NCBI RefSeq assembly: GCF_000418325.1
Contig: NC_021658.1
Location: forward strand, 8,446,001 to 8,510,000
Direction of reading: 5' to 3'
DNA length: 64,000 bases
From: Sorangium cellulosum So0157-2
GTDB taxonomy: Bacteria; Myxococcota_A; Polyangia; Polyangiales; Polyangiaceae
Within the stretch, counting starts at the first letter, position 1; every line of letters begins with the position of its first letter. Under the pieces are notes generated by a model. It was not told the DNA's origin and ran no database searches. It was given only the letters and a program-made list of their open reading frames with translations. A program made the translations under genes and the position numbers. This document shows positions 41,688 through 49,629 of the stretch, piece after piece.

Positions 41688-43436
41688 TCAGCTGACGTTC
41701 TGCGCGAGCCGGCGCTGCCCGGAGGCGATCAGCGGCTGCAGCACCGCGCGCGAGACCGGCTTGACCAGGTGATGGTCGAAGCCGGCCGCCCGCGAGCGGC
41801 GCCGATCTTCATCCTGGCCGTACCCGCTCAGCGCCACGAGGAGCGCCCGCTCCAGCTCGGGCTGCCGGCGGAGCTGCCTGGCGACCTCGTACCCGTCCAT
41901 CCCGGGCAGCCCGATGTCCAGCAGCACGACGTCCGGCAGGAACGCCGGGGCCGCCTCGAGCGCCTCGGGGCCGCTCCTCGCCATGGCGACCTCGTGGCCA
42001 AGGGCCTGCAGCAGCATGACGAGGGACTCGGCCACGTCGGGGTTGTCCTCGACGACCAGGATGCGCCTCGGGCTCGCGGGGCCCGGGCGCGCCAGCGGGA
42101 GCGCCGCGAAGGGCGTCTCCGCGCCCCCGGCGCTGGCGGCGAGGGCCGCCGCCGGCAGCCGCACGATGAACTCGCTCCCCTTCCCCGGCCCGTCGCTCAC
42201 GGCGCGCACGGTCCCTCCGTGCATCTCGACCAGGCGGCGCACCAGCGTCAGACCGAGACCGAGCCCCCCCTGGGACCGGTCCAGCGCGCGGTCTCCCTGG
42301 GTGAACAGATCGAACAGCTTCGGCAGGAGGTCCGGCGGGATGCCGTGTCCGGTGTCCCTGATCCGGACCTCGAGGCCATCCCCGGTCCGCTCGCCCATCA
42401 CCCAGATGCGGCCCCCTGGCTCCGTGTACTTGACCGCGTTGTGGAGGAGATTCGTGATCACCTGCGTCATCCGGGTCGCGTCCACCTCGAGGTGCACGGG
42501 CTTCATCGGGAGCGAGATCATCAGCTCGAGGTTGCGCGCCTCGACGAGCGGGCGGACGGTCTCCACGGCGTGGCCCACGATCGCGGCGAGCTCCGCCTTC
42601 TCCTTGTGGAGCTGGATCATGCCGCGCGTGATGCGCGAGACGTCGAGCAGGTCGTCGACGAGCCGCACGAGGTGCTCGACCTGGCGCTCGATGATGGCGT
42701 AGGCCTTCTCCAGGCGCTCGGCGTCGCCCGGCTTCTGGCGCATGACCTCCAGGAGGCTGCGGACCGGGGCGAGCGGGTTGCGCAGCTCGTGCCCCAGCAT
42801 CGCCAGGAACTCGTCCTTCTGCCGGTCGGCCTCGGCGAGCTGCTCCGCTCGGTGCTGGAGCGCTTCTTCGAGGAGCCTTCGTTCGGTGATGTCGACGCAC
42901 GCGCCCGTCATGGCGACGGGGCTCCCGCGCGCATCGCGCAGGATCGTCCCCTGGTCTCGCAGCCAGCGGACCGAGCGATCGGGCCCGACGACGCGGAACT
43001 CGACGGTCAGCTCCGTGCCCTCGCGGAGCGCGGCCTGGAAGGCGCCTCGCACGGCCGTCTGGTCGTCGGGATGGATGAGCTGGATGAAGTCCTCGAGGGT
43101 GCGCACCTCCGTGTGCGGCGCCGCGCCCATGAGGCGCTTCAGGCTCGCGTCCAGGGTCTCTCTGTCCTCGGCGATGCTCCAGAGCCAGGTGCCCATCTTG
43201 GCGGCGTCGAGCGCGACCCGCAGCCGTTGCTCGCTCTCGCGCAGCGCCAGGTCTGCCAGGTGGCCTTCTGTCCGATCGCGCACGACCTTCGCGAAGCCGC
43301 GCAGGTTGTTCGCCTCGTCCCTGAGCGGCGTCATGAGCCCGCTGCACCAGACGCGCCTGCCGTTCTTCCGGAGCTGCCAGCGCTCGTTGACCGCCCGGCC
43401 CCGCGCCAGGGCGGTCCTCATCTCGTCGGCGAGCAC
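41688..43436 (-). CDS. Hybrid sensor histidine kinase, longest uninterrupted part
   Basis: From a GTG at 43436 the frame gives 582 residues: the end of one PAS/PAC domain, a full PAS-PAC (about 72-190), HisKA with His216 in FLAMLGHELRNPLAP, HATPase_c with TNLLHNAVKYTEP, DTGHGIPP and GGLGLGLTLVRRLV, and a receiver with VVEDN (461-465), Asp507 (LLDIGLPGMDG) and Lys559. This is a hybrid two-component kinase. The first PAS is cut: the matching upstream half is encoded in the same frame but separated from its own ATG by an amber codon (see 43437-43655). If translated only from 43436 the sensor would lack half a PAS fold. Confidence 0.85.
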   Translation of the reverse strand: MLADEMRTALARGRAVNERWQLRKNGRRVWCSGLMTPLRDEANNLRGFAKVVRDRTEGHLADLALRESEQRLRVALDAAKMGTWLWSIAEDRETLDASLKRLMGAAPHTEVRTLEDFIQLIHPDDQTAVRGAFQAALREGTELTVEFRVVGPDRSVRWLRDQGTILRDARGSPVAMTGACVDITERRLLEEALQHRAEQLAEADRQKDEFLAMLGHELRNPLAPVRSLLEVMRQKPGDAERLEKAYAIIERQVEHLVRLVDDLLDVSRITRGMIQLHKEKAELAAIVGHAVETVRPLVEARNLELMISLPMKPVHLEVDATRMTQVITNLLHNAVKYTEPGGRIWVMGERTGDGLEVRIRDTGHGIPPDLLPKLFDLFTQGDRALDRSQGGLGLGLTLVRRLVEMHGGTVRAVSDGPGKGSEFIVRLPAAALAASAGGAETPFAALPLARPGPASPRRILVVEDNPDVAESLVMLLQALGHEVAMARSGPEALEAAPAFLPDVVLLDIGLPGMDGYEVARQLRRQPELERALLVALSGYGQDEDRRRSRAAGFDHHLVKPVSRAVLQPLIASGQRRLAQNVS

Positions 43437-43655
43437 GCCGGCCCGGACGTCCTCGGGCGTGTAGATCAGCTCGAGCGACTTTCCGAGGATCTCCTCCTCG
43501 GTGAACCCGAGGACCTCGGCGGCTCCCCCGCCCCAGGCGATGACGTCGCCGGCCGGATCGGCGATGAGGATGGCGTAATCCTTCGTGTTTTCGACGAGCA
43601 GCCGATAGAGATCACGCTACCACGTGTCCTGTCGGGCTCTCTGTTCCTGGTCCAT
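43437..43655 (-). pseudogene. 5' part of the hybrid kinase with in-frame TAG
   Basis: In the same frame as the kinase an ATG at 43655, preceded by GAGAGG at good spacing, starts MDQEQRARQDTW, followed by TAG (43619-43617) and then RDLYRLLVENTKDYAILIAD. This is the normal beginning of a PAS domain and joins smoothly to VLADEM at 43436. A single base change (CAG to TAG) at codon 13 explains the break. It may be a true nonsense mutation, a suppressed amber or a sequencing error. Confidence 0.7.
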
Positions 43656-44217
43656 GGGACACACGCCTCTCTTTCCAGCGACTCCTCGCTTCGCGGCCGA
43701 GCGGCGTGGCAGGAGGCTTCGACCGAGGTCCTCACGTCGGGGCTGCGGTGATGCGCCCGGCGAGAAGCAACCCGCGAGCCACGCGGATCCGCGACGTCGT
43801 GCGCGCAGGGGCGCGGCGCTCGGGCGTGCGCGGCGCGCGGCCGATCGAGCTGGCGCTGCGGGACGAGGTGGCCGCGCCGAGCTGCCCGGCCCTCCTCTCG
43901 ACGTTGCGCAACATGGTTGTCGCGCGGCGGAGCTCCCAGCTGCACACGGCGGCGTTTTGACTTTACGGCCGCAGCCGCCTTCCGGTACAACATCGAGAGC
44001 GCCAGCCCTCCGGCTGGCGTTTTCGTTTCTGGCGGCGCTCGCGACGAGGCCTGCGCGCGCCGCCGCGGCTCCGTGAAGATGCGTGTCGCCCGCGAGGCGA
44101 CGAGCGCGCGTGTCCCCGTGTCGCACGATCTCGTGCCGATGGATCGAGGCGGTCGCTCCATGCCTCGACGCGCAGGCCACGGCTCGTCTCGTCGCGACCA
44201 CACCGAGGAGAGGATCC
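43656..44217. other. Gene-free stretch with a plus-strand terminator
   Basis: No well-supported gene. A 69-codon plus-strand frame at 43751-43960 ends shortly before the terminator at 44000-44023, which could mean a small transcript, but its product resembles nothing known to me. The promoter of the P-loop gene at 44218 should lie in the last 150 bases. Confidence 0.4.
44000..44023 (+). terminator. Intrinsic terminator
   Basis: CGCCAGCC (44000-44007), loop CTCC, GGCTGGCG (44012-44019), then TTTT. This perfect 8-bp GC stem with a T-tract ends a plus-strand transcript from the 43.7-44.0 kb region. Confidence 0.7.
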
Positions 44218-44802
44218 ATGAAAGAGAGGACGATGGATGAGAGGACGTCTCCGAAGCACGCCTCGTCGGGCGAGCTTCACGCAGCGGCGCGCGGCGCGGC
44301 GCATCTCCACCTCATCGTCGGCCCGGTCGGCGCCGGCAAATCGACGTTCGCGCTCGAGCTCTGTCGAGCGCAGCGCGCCGTGCGGATGAACCTGGACGAG
44401 TGGATGACGGCGCTCTTCAGCCCGGATCGCCCGGATACGGGCGTGCTGGCGTGGTACATCGAACGAACGGAGCGGTGTGTCGATCAGATCTGGACGCTCA
44501 CCGAGAGGATGCTCGACGTGGGCACCAGCGTCGTGCTCGAGATCGGCCTCATCCGCCGGGACGCCAGGGAGAGGTTTTACGAGCGCGTCGACGCCGCCGG
44601 ATACGGCCTCACCATCTACGTGCTGGACGCGCCTCGCGCGCTGCGGCGCGAGCGGGTGGAGCGGCGCAATCGGGAGCAGGGAAGCACCTTCTCGATGGTG
44701 GTTCCACCTCAGTTTTTCGAGCTGGCCAGCGACAGGTGGGAGCCGCTCGACGATGACGAGCGCGACGGACGCGACGTGCGGCTCATGTCCACCGGGGGCT
44801 GA
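44218..44802 (+). CDS. P-loop ATP-binding protein (AAA_33/zeta-toxin-like kinase fold)
   Basis: A 194-residue protein with Walker A GPVGAGKST near residue 37, RMNLDEWMTALFSPDRPD, and a lid with arginines (RALRRERVERRNREQG). This pattern is that of small kinases and zeta-type toxins that phosphorylate small molecules or RNA ends. VVLEIGLIRRDARERFYER is the family's central strand and helix. No antitoxin is adjacent, so a toxin role is not suggested. ATG 44218 follows GAGGAGAGG. Confidence 0.8.
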   Translation: MKERTMDERTSPKHASSGELHAAARGAAHLHLIVGPVGAGKSTFALELCRAQRAVRMNLDEWMTALFSPDRPDTGVLAWYIERTERCVDQIWTLTERMLDVGTSVVLEIGLIRRDARERFYERVDAAGYGLTIYVLDAPRALRRERVERRNREQGSTFSMVVPPQFFELASDRWEPLDDDERDGRDVRLMSTGG

Positions 44803-44895
44803 GCGCGCCGCCGGCGGACGAGCCGTGATGGCTGGGCGGGGGCGGGCGCGAGACGAGGCCTGTCGTCCGCCGCCGGGATCGGCCATCCTTCGCCG

Positions 44896-45510
44896 ATGCA
44901 GCTGTGGATCGCGTTCACCTCCCCGTTCGCGCGCAAGGTCCGCATCGCCGCCCACGAGCTCGGCCTCGCAGGAGAGATCGCGCTGGTCGAGACCGATCCG
45001 TGGACGGATCCGCGCCTGCGCGCGGTGAACCCCCTGGCCAAGGTGCCGACCCTGGTCCTCGACGACGGCGAGATCCTCTACGAGTCGTCCGCGATCTGCG
45101 ATCACCTCGACGAGCGCGCCGGCGGCGGGCGCCTCGTTCCCCGCGCCGGCCGCGAGCGCCGCCGCGCCCTGCGGCTGCAGGGCCTGACCGACGGCGCGGC
45201 CACGGCCGCCGGGCGCCTGTTCGCCGCCGAGCGCCGCGCCGCGACGCAGCCGGACCCGATGACCCCGCGGTTCGAGCAAGCGATCGCCGCGTCGCTCGAC
45301 GCGCTCGAGACCGAGCCGCTGTCGACCGAGGTCTTCACGATGGCCGAGGTCGGGGTCGCGTGCCTGCTCGGCTACCTCGGCTTCCGCTGGCCCGAGCGCG
45401 ACTGGCGCCCCGGGCGCCCGGCCCTCTCGGCCTTCTGGGCCGCCGTGGCGAGCCGCCCCTCGATCGTCGAGACGGCGCACCGCCTGCCGACGGCCGCTCC
45501 CCGTCCCTGA
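44896..45510 (+). CDS. Glutathione S-transferase family protein
   Basis: A 204-residue GST: the thioredoxin-like N-domain has FTSPFARKVRIAAHELGLA, AKVPTLVLDDGEILYESSAI (the cis-Pro and glutathione gamma-Glu site) and CDHLDE; the helical C-domain ends LSAFWAAVASRPSIVETA. It conjugates or reduces with glutathione; the substrate is unknown. The start is ATG 44896. It lies between a P-loop protein and convergent membrane-protein genes. Confidence 0.88.
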   Translation: MQLWIAFTSPFARKVRIAAHELGLAGEIALVETDPWTDPRLRAVNPLAKVPTLVLDDGEILYESSAICDHLDERAGGGRLVPRAGRERRRALRLQGLTDGAATAAGRLFAAERRAATQPDPMTPRFEQAIAASLDALETEPLSTEVFTMAEVGVACLLGYLGFRWPERDWRPGRPALSAFWAAVASRPSIVETAHRLPTAAPRP

Positions 45511-45578
45511 GCGCGCACCGCCTCGGCGCGTGGTCCGCGACCGCGACGCCGGGCAGGCCGGGCGGGCGCGTCCGGCGC

Positions 45579-45929
45579 TTATCGCCGCAGCGTCTTGTAG
45601 AACATGTAGCCGAGGCCCAGCGTCAGCGCGACGAGCACGGCCCCGCCGATCGCGGCGAGCGGCAGGACCTTCGCGCGCGCTTGCCGCGCCATCTCGCCGA
45701 CGCGGCTCACGAGGTGCTCGCGGACCTCGTCGGCCCGCTGTTCGAGGCGCTCGCGCTCCGGCGAGTCCTTCGCCTCCTTGTCCCTGACCGCGGGCCCTGC
45801 GGCGCCGCCGGCCGTGACGACGTGCTCCTCGTTCCTCCGCTCGAGCTCGTCCAGGCTCGCGCGGACGCTCTCGCGGAGCAGGGCGGCGCGGTGTTCCAGG
45901 TCGTCGATGCCATCGGTGTTCGTGCTCAT
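45579..45929 (-). CDS. Small single-span membrane protein
   Basis: A 116-residue protein: a helical, charged N-terminal part (LEHRAALLRESVRASLDELE, ERLEQRADEVREHLVSRVGE) and one C-terminal transmembrane helix (VLPLAAIGGAVLVALTLGLG) before YKTLRR. It resembles the DUF3618-type partners of phage-holin-like proteins. Its ATG overlaps the stop of the upstream gene by 4 bp (ATGA at 45926-45929), so the two are co-translated. Function is unknown; a cell-envelope role is likely. Confidence 0.7.
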   Translation of the reverse strand: MSTNTDGIDDLEHRAALLRESVRASLDELERRNEEHVVTAGGAAGPAVRDKEAKDSPERERLEQRADEVREHLVSRVGEMARQARAKVLPLAAIGGAVLVALTLGLGYMFYKTLRR

Positions 45930-46309
45930 GCGATCTCTTCCTTCAGCAGGTTGGCCTGGGCCTCGGCGTGCTCCTTCGTGGCGTCGAGCGGCGGCTCCTT
46001 TGGGATGAGCCGGTATCCGACGAGCCCGGCGACCCCCGCCGTGACGAGCAGGACGCCCGCGATGACGAGGGCCGGCGCAGGCCCGCCCATCGCGAGCGCC
46101 GCCGCGACGAGGAGCATCGCCAGCGTCAGGATCGCGGCGGCGAAGGCCACGCCGAACGCGATGGCCGCATTCTTGAGCTTGGCGACGTCCCGCTTCGTCT
46201 CGTTCCTCGCGAGCGCGACCTCGATCCGGATCAGCTCCTGGGTGTCCTGGATGGCGTCCTTCACGAGCTCGACGAGCCCGCTCTCCTTGGGCTGATGGTT
46301 GTTCGCCAT
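45926..46309 (-). CDS. Phage holin-like (holin-X/DUF1469-type) membrane protein
   Basis: A 127-residue protein: amphipathic start (SGLVELVKDAIQDTQELIRI, EVALARNETKRDVAKLKNA), then two transmembrane helices (IAFGVAFAAAILTLAMLLVA and PALVIAGVLLVTAGVAGLVG), and a short charged tail. This matches the YqjE/holin-X group found next to DUF3618-type proteins. ATG 46309 was selected. The following gene begins within its stop codon. Confidence 0.75.
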   Translation of the reverse strand: MANNHQPKESGLVELVKDAIQDTQELIRIEVALARNETKRDVAKLKNAAIAFGVAFAAAILTLAMLLVAAALAMGGPAPALVIAGVLLVTAGVAGLVGYRLIPKEPPLDATKEHAEAQANLLKEEIA

Positions 46310-46812
46310 GGCTTCCTCGCGTTGGATGGGCGGCCGGGGAACCTCCATCCGGCGCTTCGCCGGCGGGCTCATCCGCTCGTCCGCATCGGTCAGCTCCGTC
46401 AACGGCCAGTCGTCGGAGGCGCCAATGCATCCATCGGACCAGGCAGGGAGTTGGTGGGAGCGCCCCCCGCTGCGCGGACTGACAGGTCCTCCACGTCGAT
46501 GGCAGCGTCCTTTGCGCCACATGTGGCGAGCCTGCGCGTGCAGCGTAGGCCGCCTCGCCCTATCGCCGCGAGCGCCGCGCTGCCGGCCGGCGCTCCGCCG
46601 CGGTGCGGCAGGGCGCTCTGCCGGCGCTGGCTTGGACGCCCGGGTGAGCTGCGCCGGAAGCCAGCCGCGGCCGGGGCGACCCGACCCGATCGGGGCGGCG
46701 GCGATCGGATCCTCGTCGGCCGGTCTCGCCCCGCGGCGCCGCGGGGCGCTTGATGCTCGCGGCGCCGTCCACGCCTGGTGTAGATCCCTGTCCCCTTTCC
46801 AAGGAGACAACC
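46310..46812. other. Gene-free stretch between divergent genes
   Basis: No gene was recognised. It must hold the promoters of the holin-like pair (minus) and of the Cys-rich lipoprotein (plus). AAGGAG at 46801-46806 is the ribosome site of the latter. Confidence 0.5.
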
Positions 46813-47367
46813 ATGAAGGCTCGGATGTGGCTGATGGCGCTCGCGATGATCACGGCTGCTGGATGCGGGAGCGACCCCGAAGAGGCGGAGAGCGCGACGT
46901 GTACGGGCGCAGGATGTGCGTGCAACGGGTTCGACTGCGAGTGCGTGGCAGGCGCGGATTGCAAGACCGACTGCGGCTCGGAGGCGTGCGCGCTCGACTG
47001 CTCGATGGGCTCGACGTGCAACGGCAGCAGCGAGGAGGCGCTCGTGCTCCAGTGCGTCGACACGAGCGAGTGCAAGGGCGACGGCGGCGACGGCAGCGTG
47101 CTCACGTGCACGCAGCAGTCGAAGTGCGACCTGAAGGCCGACGTTCGCTCCACGGCGATCTGCAGGGATCAGGCCGTGTGCAAGTTCGATATGGGCTCGG
47201 GCTCCATGATCTTTTGCGAGGGCGAGAGCAGCTGCGAGCTCAAGTGCTTCGCGGACTGCACCGCGAGGTGCGCCGAGACGGCGCAGTGCACGGTGAGCTG
47301 CGGCGCCGACGGCACGCCCGGCGTGACGTGTCCAGACGGGAGCACGGTATGCGGCGGGGCGTGTTGA
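46813..47367 (+). CDS. Cysteine-rich lipoprotein
   Basis: A 184-residue lipoprotein with signal MWLMALAMITAAGC (lipobox AAGC) and AAGGAG before ATG 46813. The mature part has 27 cysteines, mostly spaced five to eight residues apart in short repeats of the kind CxxxxxCKxD and CELKCFADCTARC. The regular spacing suggests a disulfide-stabilised beta-solenoid on the cell surface. No enzymatic motif is seen. Such proteins are frequent in Sorangium-like genomes; function is unknown. Confidence 0.8.
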   Translation: MKARMWLMALAMITAAGCGSDPEEAESATCTGAGCACNGFDCECVAGADCKTDCGSEACALDCSMGSTCNGSSEEALVLQCVDTSECKGDGGDGSVLTCTQQSKCDLKADVRSTAICRDQAVCKFDMGSGSMIFCEGESSCELKCFADCTARCAETAQCTVSCGADGTPGVTCPDGSTVCGGAC

Positions 47368-47371
47368 GGCG

Positions 47372-47412
47372 CGCGCGGCCGCTGGGCGCCGCCGGGCGCG
47401 CGCGGCCGCGCG
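47372..47412. repeat. Perfect 11-bp inverted repeat between convergent genes
   Basis: CGCGCGGCCGC (47372-47382) pairs with GCGGCCGCGCG (47402-47412). The arms belong to a 15-bp direct repeat, GGCGCGCGCGGCCGC, at 47368-47382 and 47395-47409. The hairpin lies between the stops of two convergent genes and could slow polymerase from both sides, but it lacks a T-tract. Confidence 0.5.
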
Positions 47413-47419
47413 GGGCAGA

Positions 47420-48565
47420 TCAGTACTCGGTGTTGTTCGACGTCGAGATCTTCGAGGAGCTCACCCCCATGAAGAGCTCCTTGCCGATGTCGCTGTAGCG
47501 GGTGTTCGTCATCGTCACGGAGCTGCTGCTGCTGTCGGTCCTGAAGATCGACTCCTTCATCTTCGAGATGTCGCACCGGTCGATGACGACGTCGACCTTG
47601 AAGGTGGTGCCGCCGTTCTGCCGGATGAACTTGCCGGCGTTCTCCGCCTTGAAGTTCGAGACCCTGAAGGTGCTTGCCGCGTTGATCTGGAACACCTTGT
47701 CCTCGCCGTTCTTCGCGGAGCCGCCATTGATGACCACGGTGCCGGACTCCTTGACCGTCAGGGCGTCCTCGCCGATGTCCTCCCAGACGATGTTCTCGAG
47801 CGTGACGTTGCCGTAGGTGTGGATGCCGTCGGCGGCCGGCGCGCCGAGGACGACGTTCTTCAGCTTCGCGCCGTCCTCGAGCTTGAACACCGGCTTCTGC
47901 CCCTCCTTCTGGCTGCCGTCGCCGAGCTTGTCCTTGTCGGCGATGAAGCGCTTGCCGCCGCCGTCGAACGTCTCGCCTTTTCTCACGACGATGGTCGCGC
48001 TGACGACGCCGCCGTCCCCCGTCGTGGTGGAGCCGCCCGAGCCGCCGCCATCCGAGCCGCCGCCGTCCACGGGCACGAGCTCGATGTAGTCGATCTTGAG
48101 GTCGTAGCCAGACGCGGACGAATTCCTGCCCGTCACCTTGAAGGTGAACTCGACGTTCCCGGAGAGCGACTTCTCCGCGAGCTTCGCCGTCGTCCAGCTG
48201 TCGCCGGTGGAGGACGTATAGGCGTCGAAGGACTTCACCGAGGAGCCGTTCGCGAGCAGCTCGTACTTGCCGTACACGTTCCGCTTGGCGTACCGGAGGA
48301 CGATCTCATACTTGCCGGCCGCGACCGACGTGGAGAACTTGAAGGTGTCGCCGCTCTGGTTGGCGCGGAGCTTCACGTTGTCCGCGTTGTCCTCGATCCT
48401 GTCGCCCGAGGAGATGGCCCAGGACTGATCCTCCGCCTGGATCTTGACCGCGCTGAGCGCGTCGCTCATCGCGCCCATGTCCATCGCGGCCTCGTCTGCC
48501 GCGATGCAGCCGACGAGACCGAGCGAGAGCAGCGAACCCAAAGCACCGACCCATTTCAAGCTCAT
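47420..48565 (-). CDS. Pectate lyase (PL3 type) with N-terminal CBM35-like domain, lipoprotein
   Basis: A 381-residue secreted protein. The second ATG (48565) is chosen because GAGGA is at proper spacing; it starts a lipoprotein signal ending SLGLVGC. Residues about 40-165 are a beta-sandwich carbohydrate-binding-like domain (DNVKLRANQSGDTFKF, GYDLKIDYIELVPV), then a Gly/Ser/Thr linker. From about 185 to the end is a PL3 beta-helix: FKLEDGAKLKNVVLGAPAAD, GIHTYGNVTLENIVWEDIGE and DALTVKESG, RCDISKMKES. It would cleave polygalacturonate by beta-elimination, with calcium, outside the cell, fitting a plant-polymer-degrading soil bacterium. Confidence 0.88.
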   Translation of the reverse strand: MSLKWVGALGSLLSLGLVGCIAADEAAMDMGAMSDALSAVKIQAEDQSWAISSGDRIEDNADNVKLRANQSGDTFKFSTSVAAGKYEIVLRYAKRNVYGKYELLANGSSVKSFDAYTSSTGDSWTTAKLAEKSLSGNVEFTFKVTGRNSSASGYDLKIDYIELVPVDGGGSDGGGSGGSTTTGDGGVVSATIVVRKGETFDGGGKRFIADKDKLGDGSQKEGQKPVFKLEDGAKLKNVVLGAPAADGIHTYGNVTLENIVWEDIGEDALTVKESGTVVINGGSAKNGEDKVFQINAASTFRVSNFKAENAGKFIRQNGGTTFKVDVVIDRCDISKMKESIFRTDSSSSSVTMTNTRYSDIGKELFMGVSSSKISTSNNTEY

Positions 48566-49146
48566 GATGTCATTCCTCATTGGTTGGCCGTCCGCGCGAC
48601 CGGGTAAGTATTCAAGCCATCTCAGCAGCTCTCGCTCTGTTCGACGGTCCGGAGCTCTGCGCCCCTCGCCTCGATGCAGCGCCCCGCCGCGCGTCTCGAC
48701 AGGCTATCAAAGCAACGCTCGGGCCACGAAGCGGCCTTGCCCGAGGTCGTCCAAATGCGCGCTATCCTTACATTTTTCCGTCTAAAGGACCGCAGTCCGA
48801 CGCAATCCGACCGTGCCGGCGGAAAGGCACACGCGCGGGCGTCGCGCGGGGTTGTCAACGACGTCAACCCGCGGTTGACGCCGGCGGGCTCGAGCGCGGC
48901 GACATGGGATGACACGGTGGGAGCACCTCGCCCACGAAGCGCCTAGGGAGGCACCTGAATCGTGCTGTCCACGTTGATCCGCAGGCGCCGCGCGCGGCGG
49001 CGGCGACGGGCTCGGCGCTCCCGCGCTTTTCCAGGGCAGGCGGACCTGGTAGACACGGGGCGGGTCGATTCTGTTTCGCCCGACCGATGAGTTCGATCCC
49101 CTGCGGGCGTCAGTAGCTTCGAACCTACCCCACCGTGGAGACGATC
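48566..49146. other. Gene-free stretch between divergent genes
   Basis: No supported gene on either strand; only short chance frames. An AT-richer patch around 48765-48785 (ATCCTTACATTTTTCCGTCT) might be part of a promoter, without clear boxes. Confidence 0.4.
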
Positions 49147-49566
49147 ATGTCAACGAAGCGTTCCCGTATGCTCTTCGTCAACCTGCCCATCCGTGACCTG
49201 AAGCGGTCGGTCGAGTTCTTCACCAAGCTCGGCTTCTCGTTCAACCCGCAGTTCACCGACGACAAGGCGACCTGTATGATCGTCAGCGAGCAGGCGTTCG
49301 TGATGCTCCTCGTCGAGGAGCGCTTCAAGGACTTCACCAAGAAGCAGATCTGCGACACCGCCACGTCGACCGAGGGGATCTTCGCGCTGTCGGCGGGCAG
49401 CCGGGCCGAGGTCGACGAGCTGGTGAACACCGCGATCGCGTCCGGCGGGACGGAGGCGGGCGAGCCGTCCGACATGGGCTTCATGTACTTCCGGCGCTTC
49501 TACGATCTCGACGGCCACCACTGGGAGGTGATGCACATGGACCCGAGCGCCGTCCCGCCGCACTAG
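49147..49566 (+). CDS. VOC family protein (glyoxalase-like)
   Basis: A 139-residue single-chain VOC protein: MLFVNLPIRDLKRSVEFFTK, LGFSFNPQFTDDKATCMIVS, FVMLLVEERFKDF, and the end GFMYFRRFYDLDGHHWEVMH. The last motif with HHWEVMHMDP is typical of 'extradiol dioxygenase-like' YqjC/Glo-EDI members. It would work as a homodimer; the substrate is unknown. ATG 49147 has GGAG six bases before it. The GTG at 49135 is less likely. Confidence 0.88.
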   Translation: MSTKRSRMLFVNLPIRDLKRSVEFFTKLGFSFNPQFTDDKATCMIVSEQAFVMLLVEERFKDFTKKQICDTATSTEGIFALSAGSRAEVDELVNTAIASGGTEAGEPSDMGFMYFRRFYDLDGHHWEVMHMDPSAVPPH

Positions 49567-49629
49567 TACCGCGTCGTCAGGCTCGTTCGCGAGGGGGCGC
49601 GGCGGGAGGCCGCCGCCGGTAAGACGCGC

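Noticed and set aside
43751..43960. 69-codon plus-strand frame before the terminator at 44.0 kb
   Set aside because: No clear ribosome site and no similarity I recognise; noted only as a possible small transcript.
44218..44802. P-loop protein considered as a zeta toxin of a toxin-antitoxin pair
   Set aside because: No small antitoxin gene precedes or follows it; only the kinase-like fold is supported.
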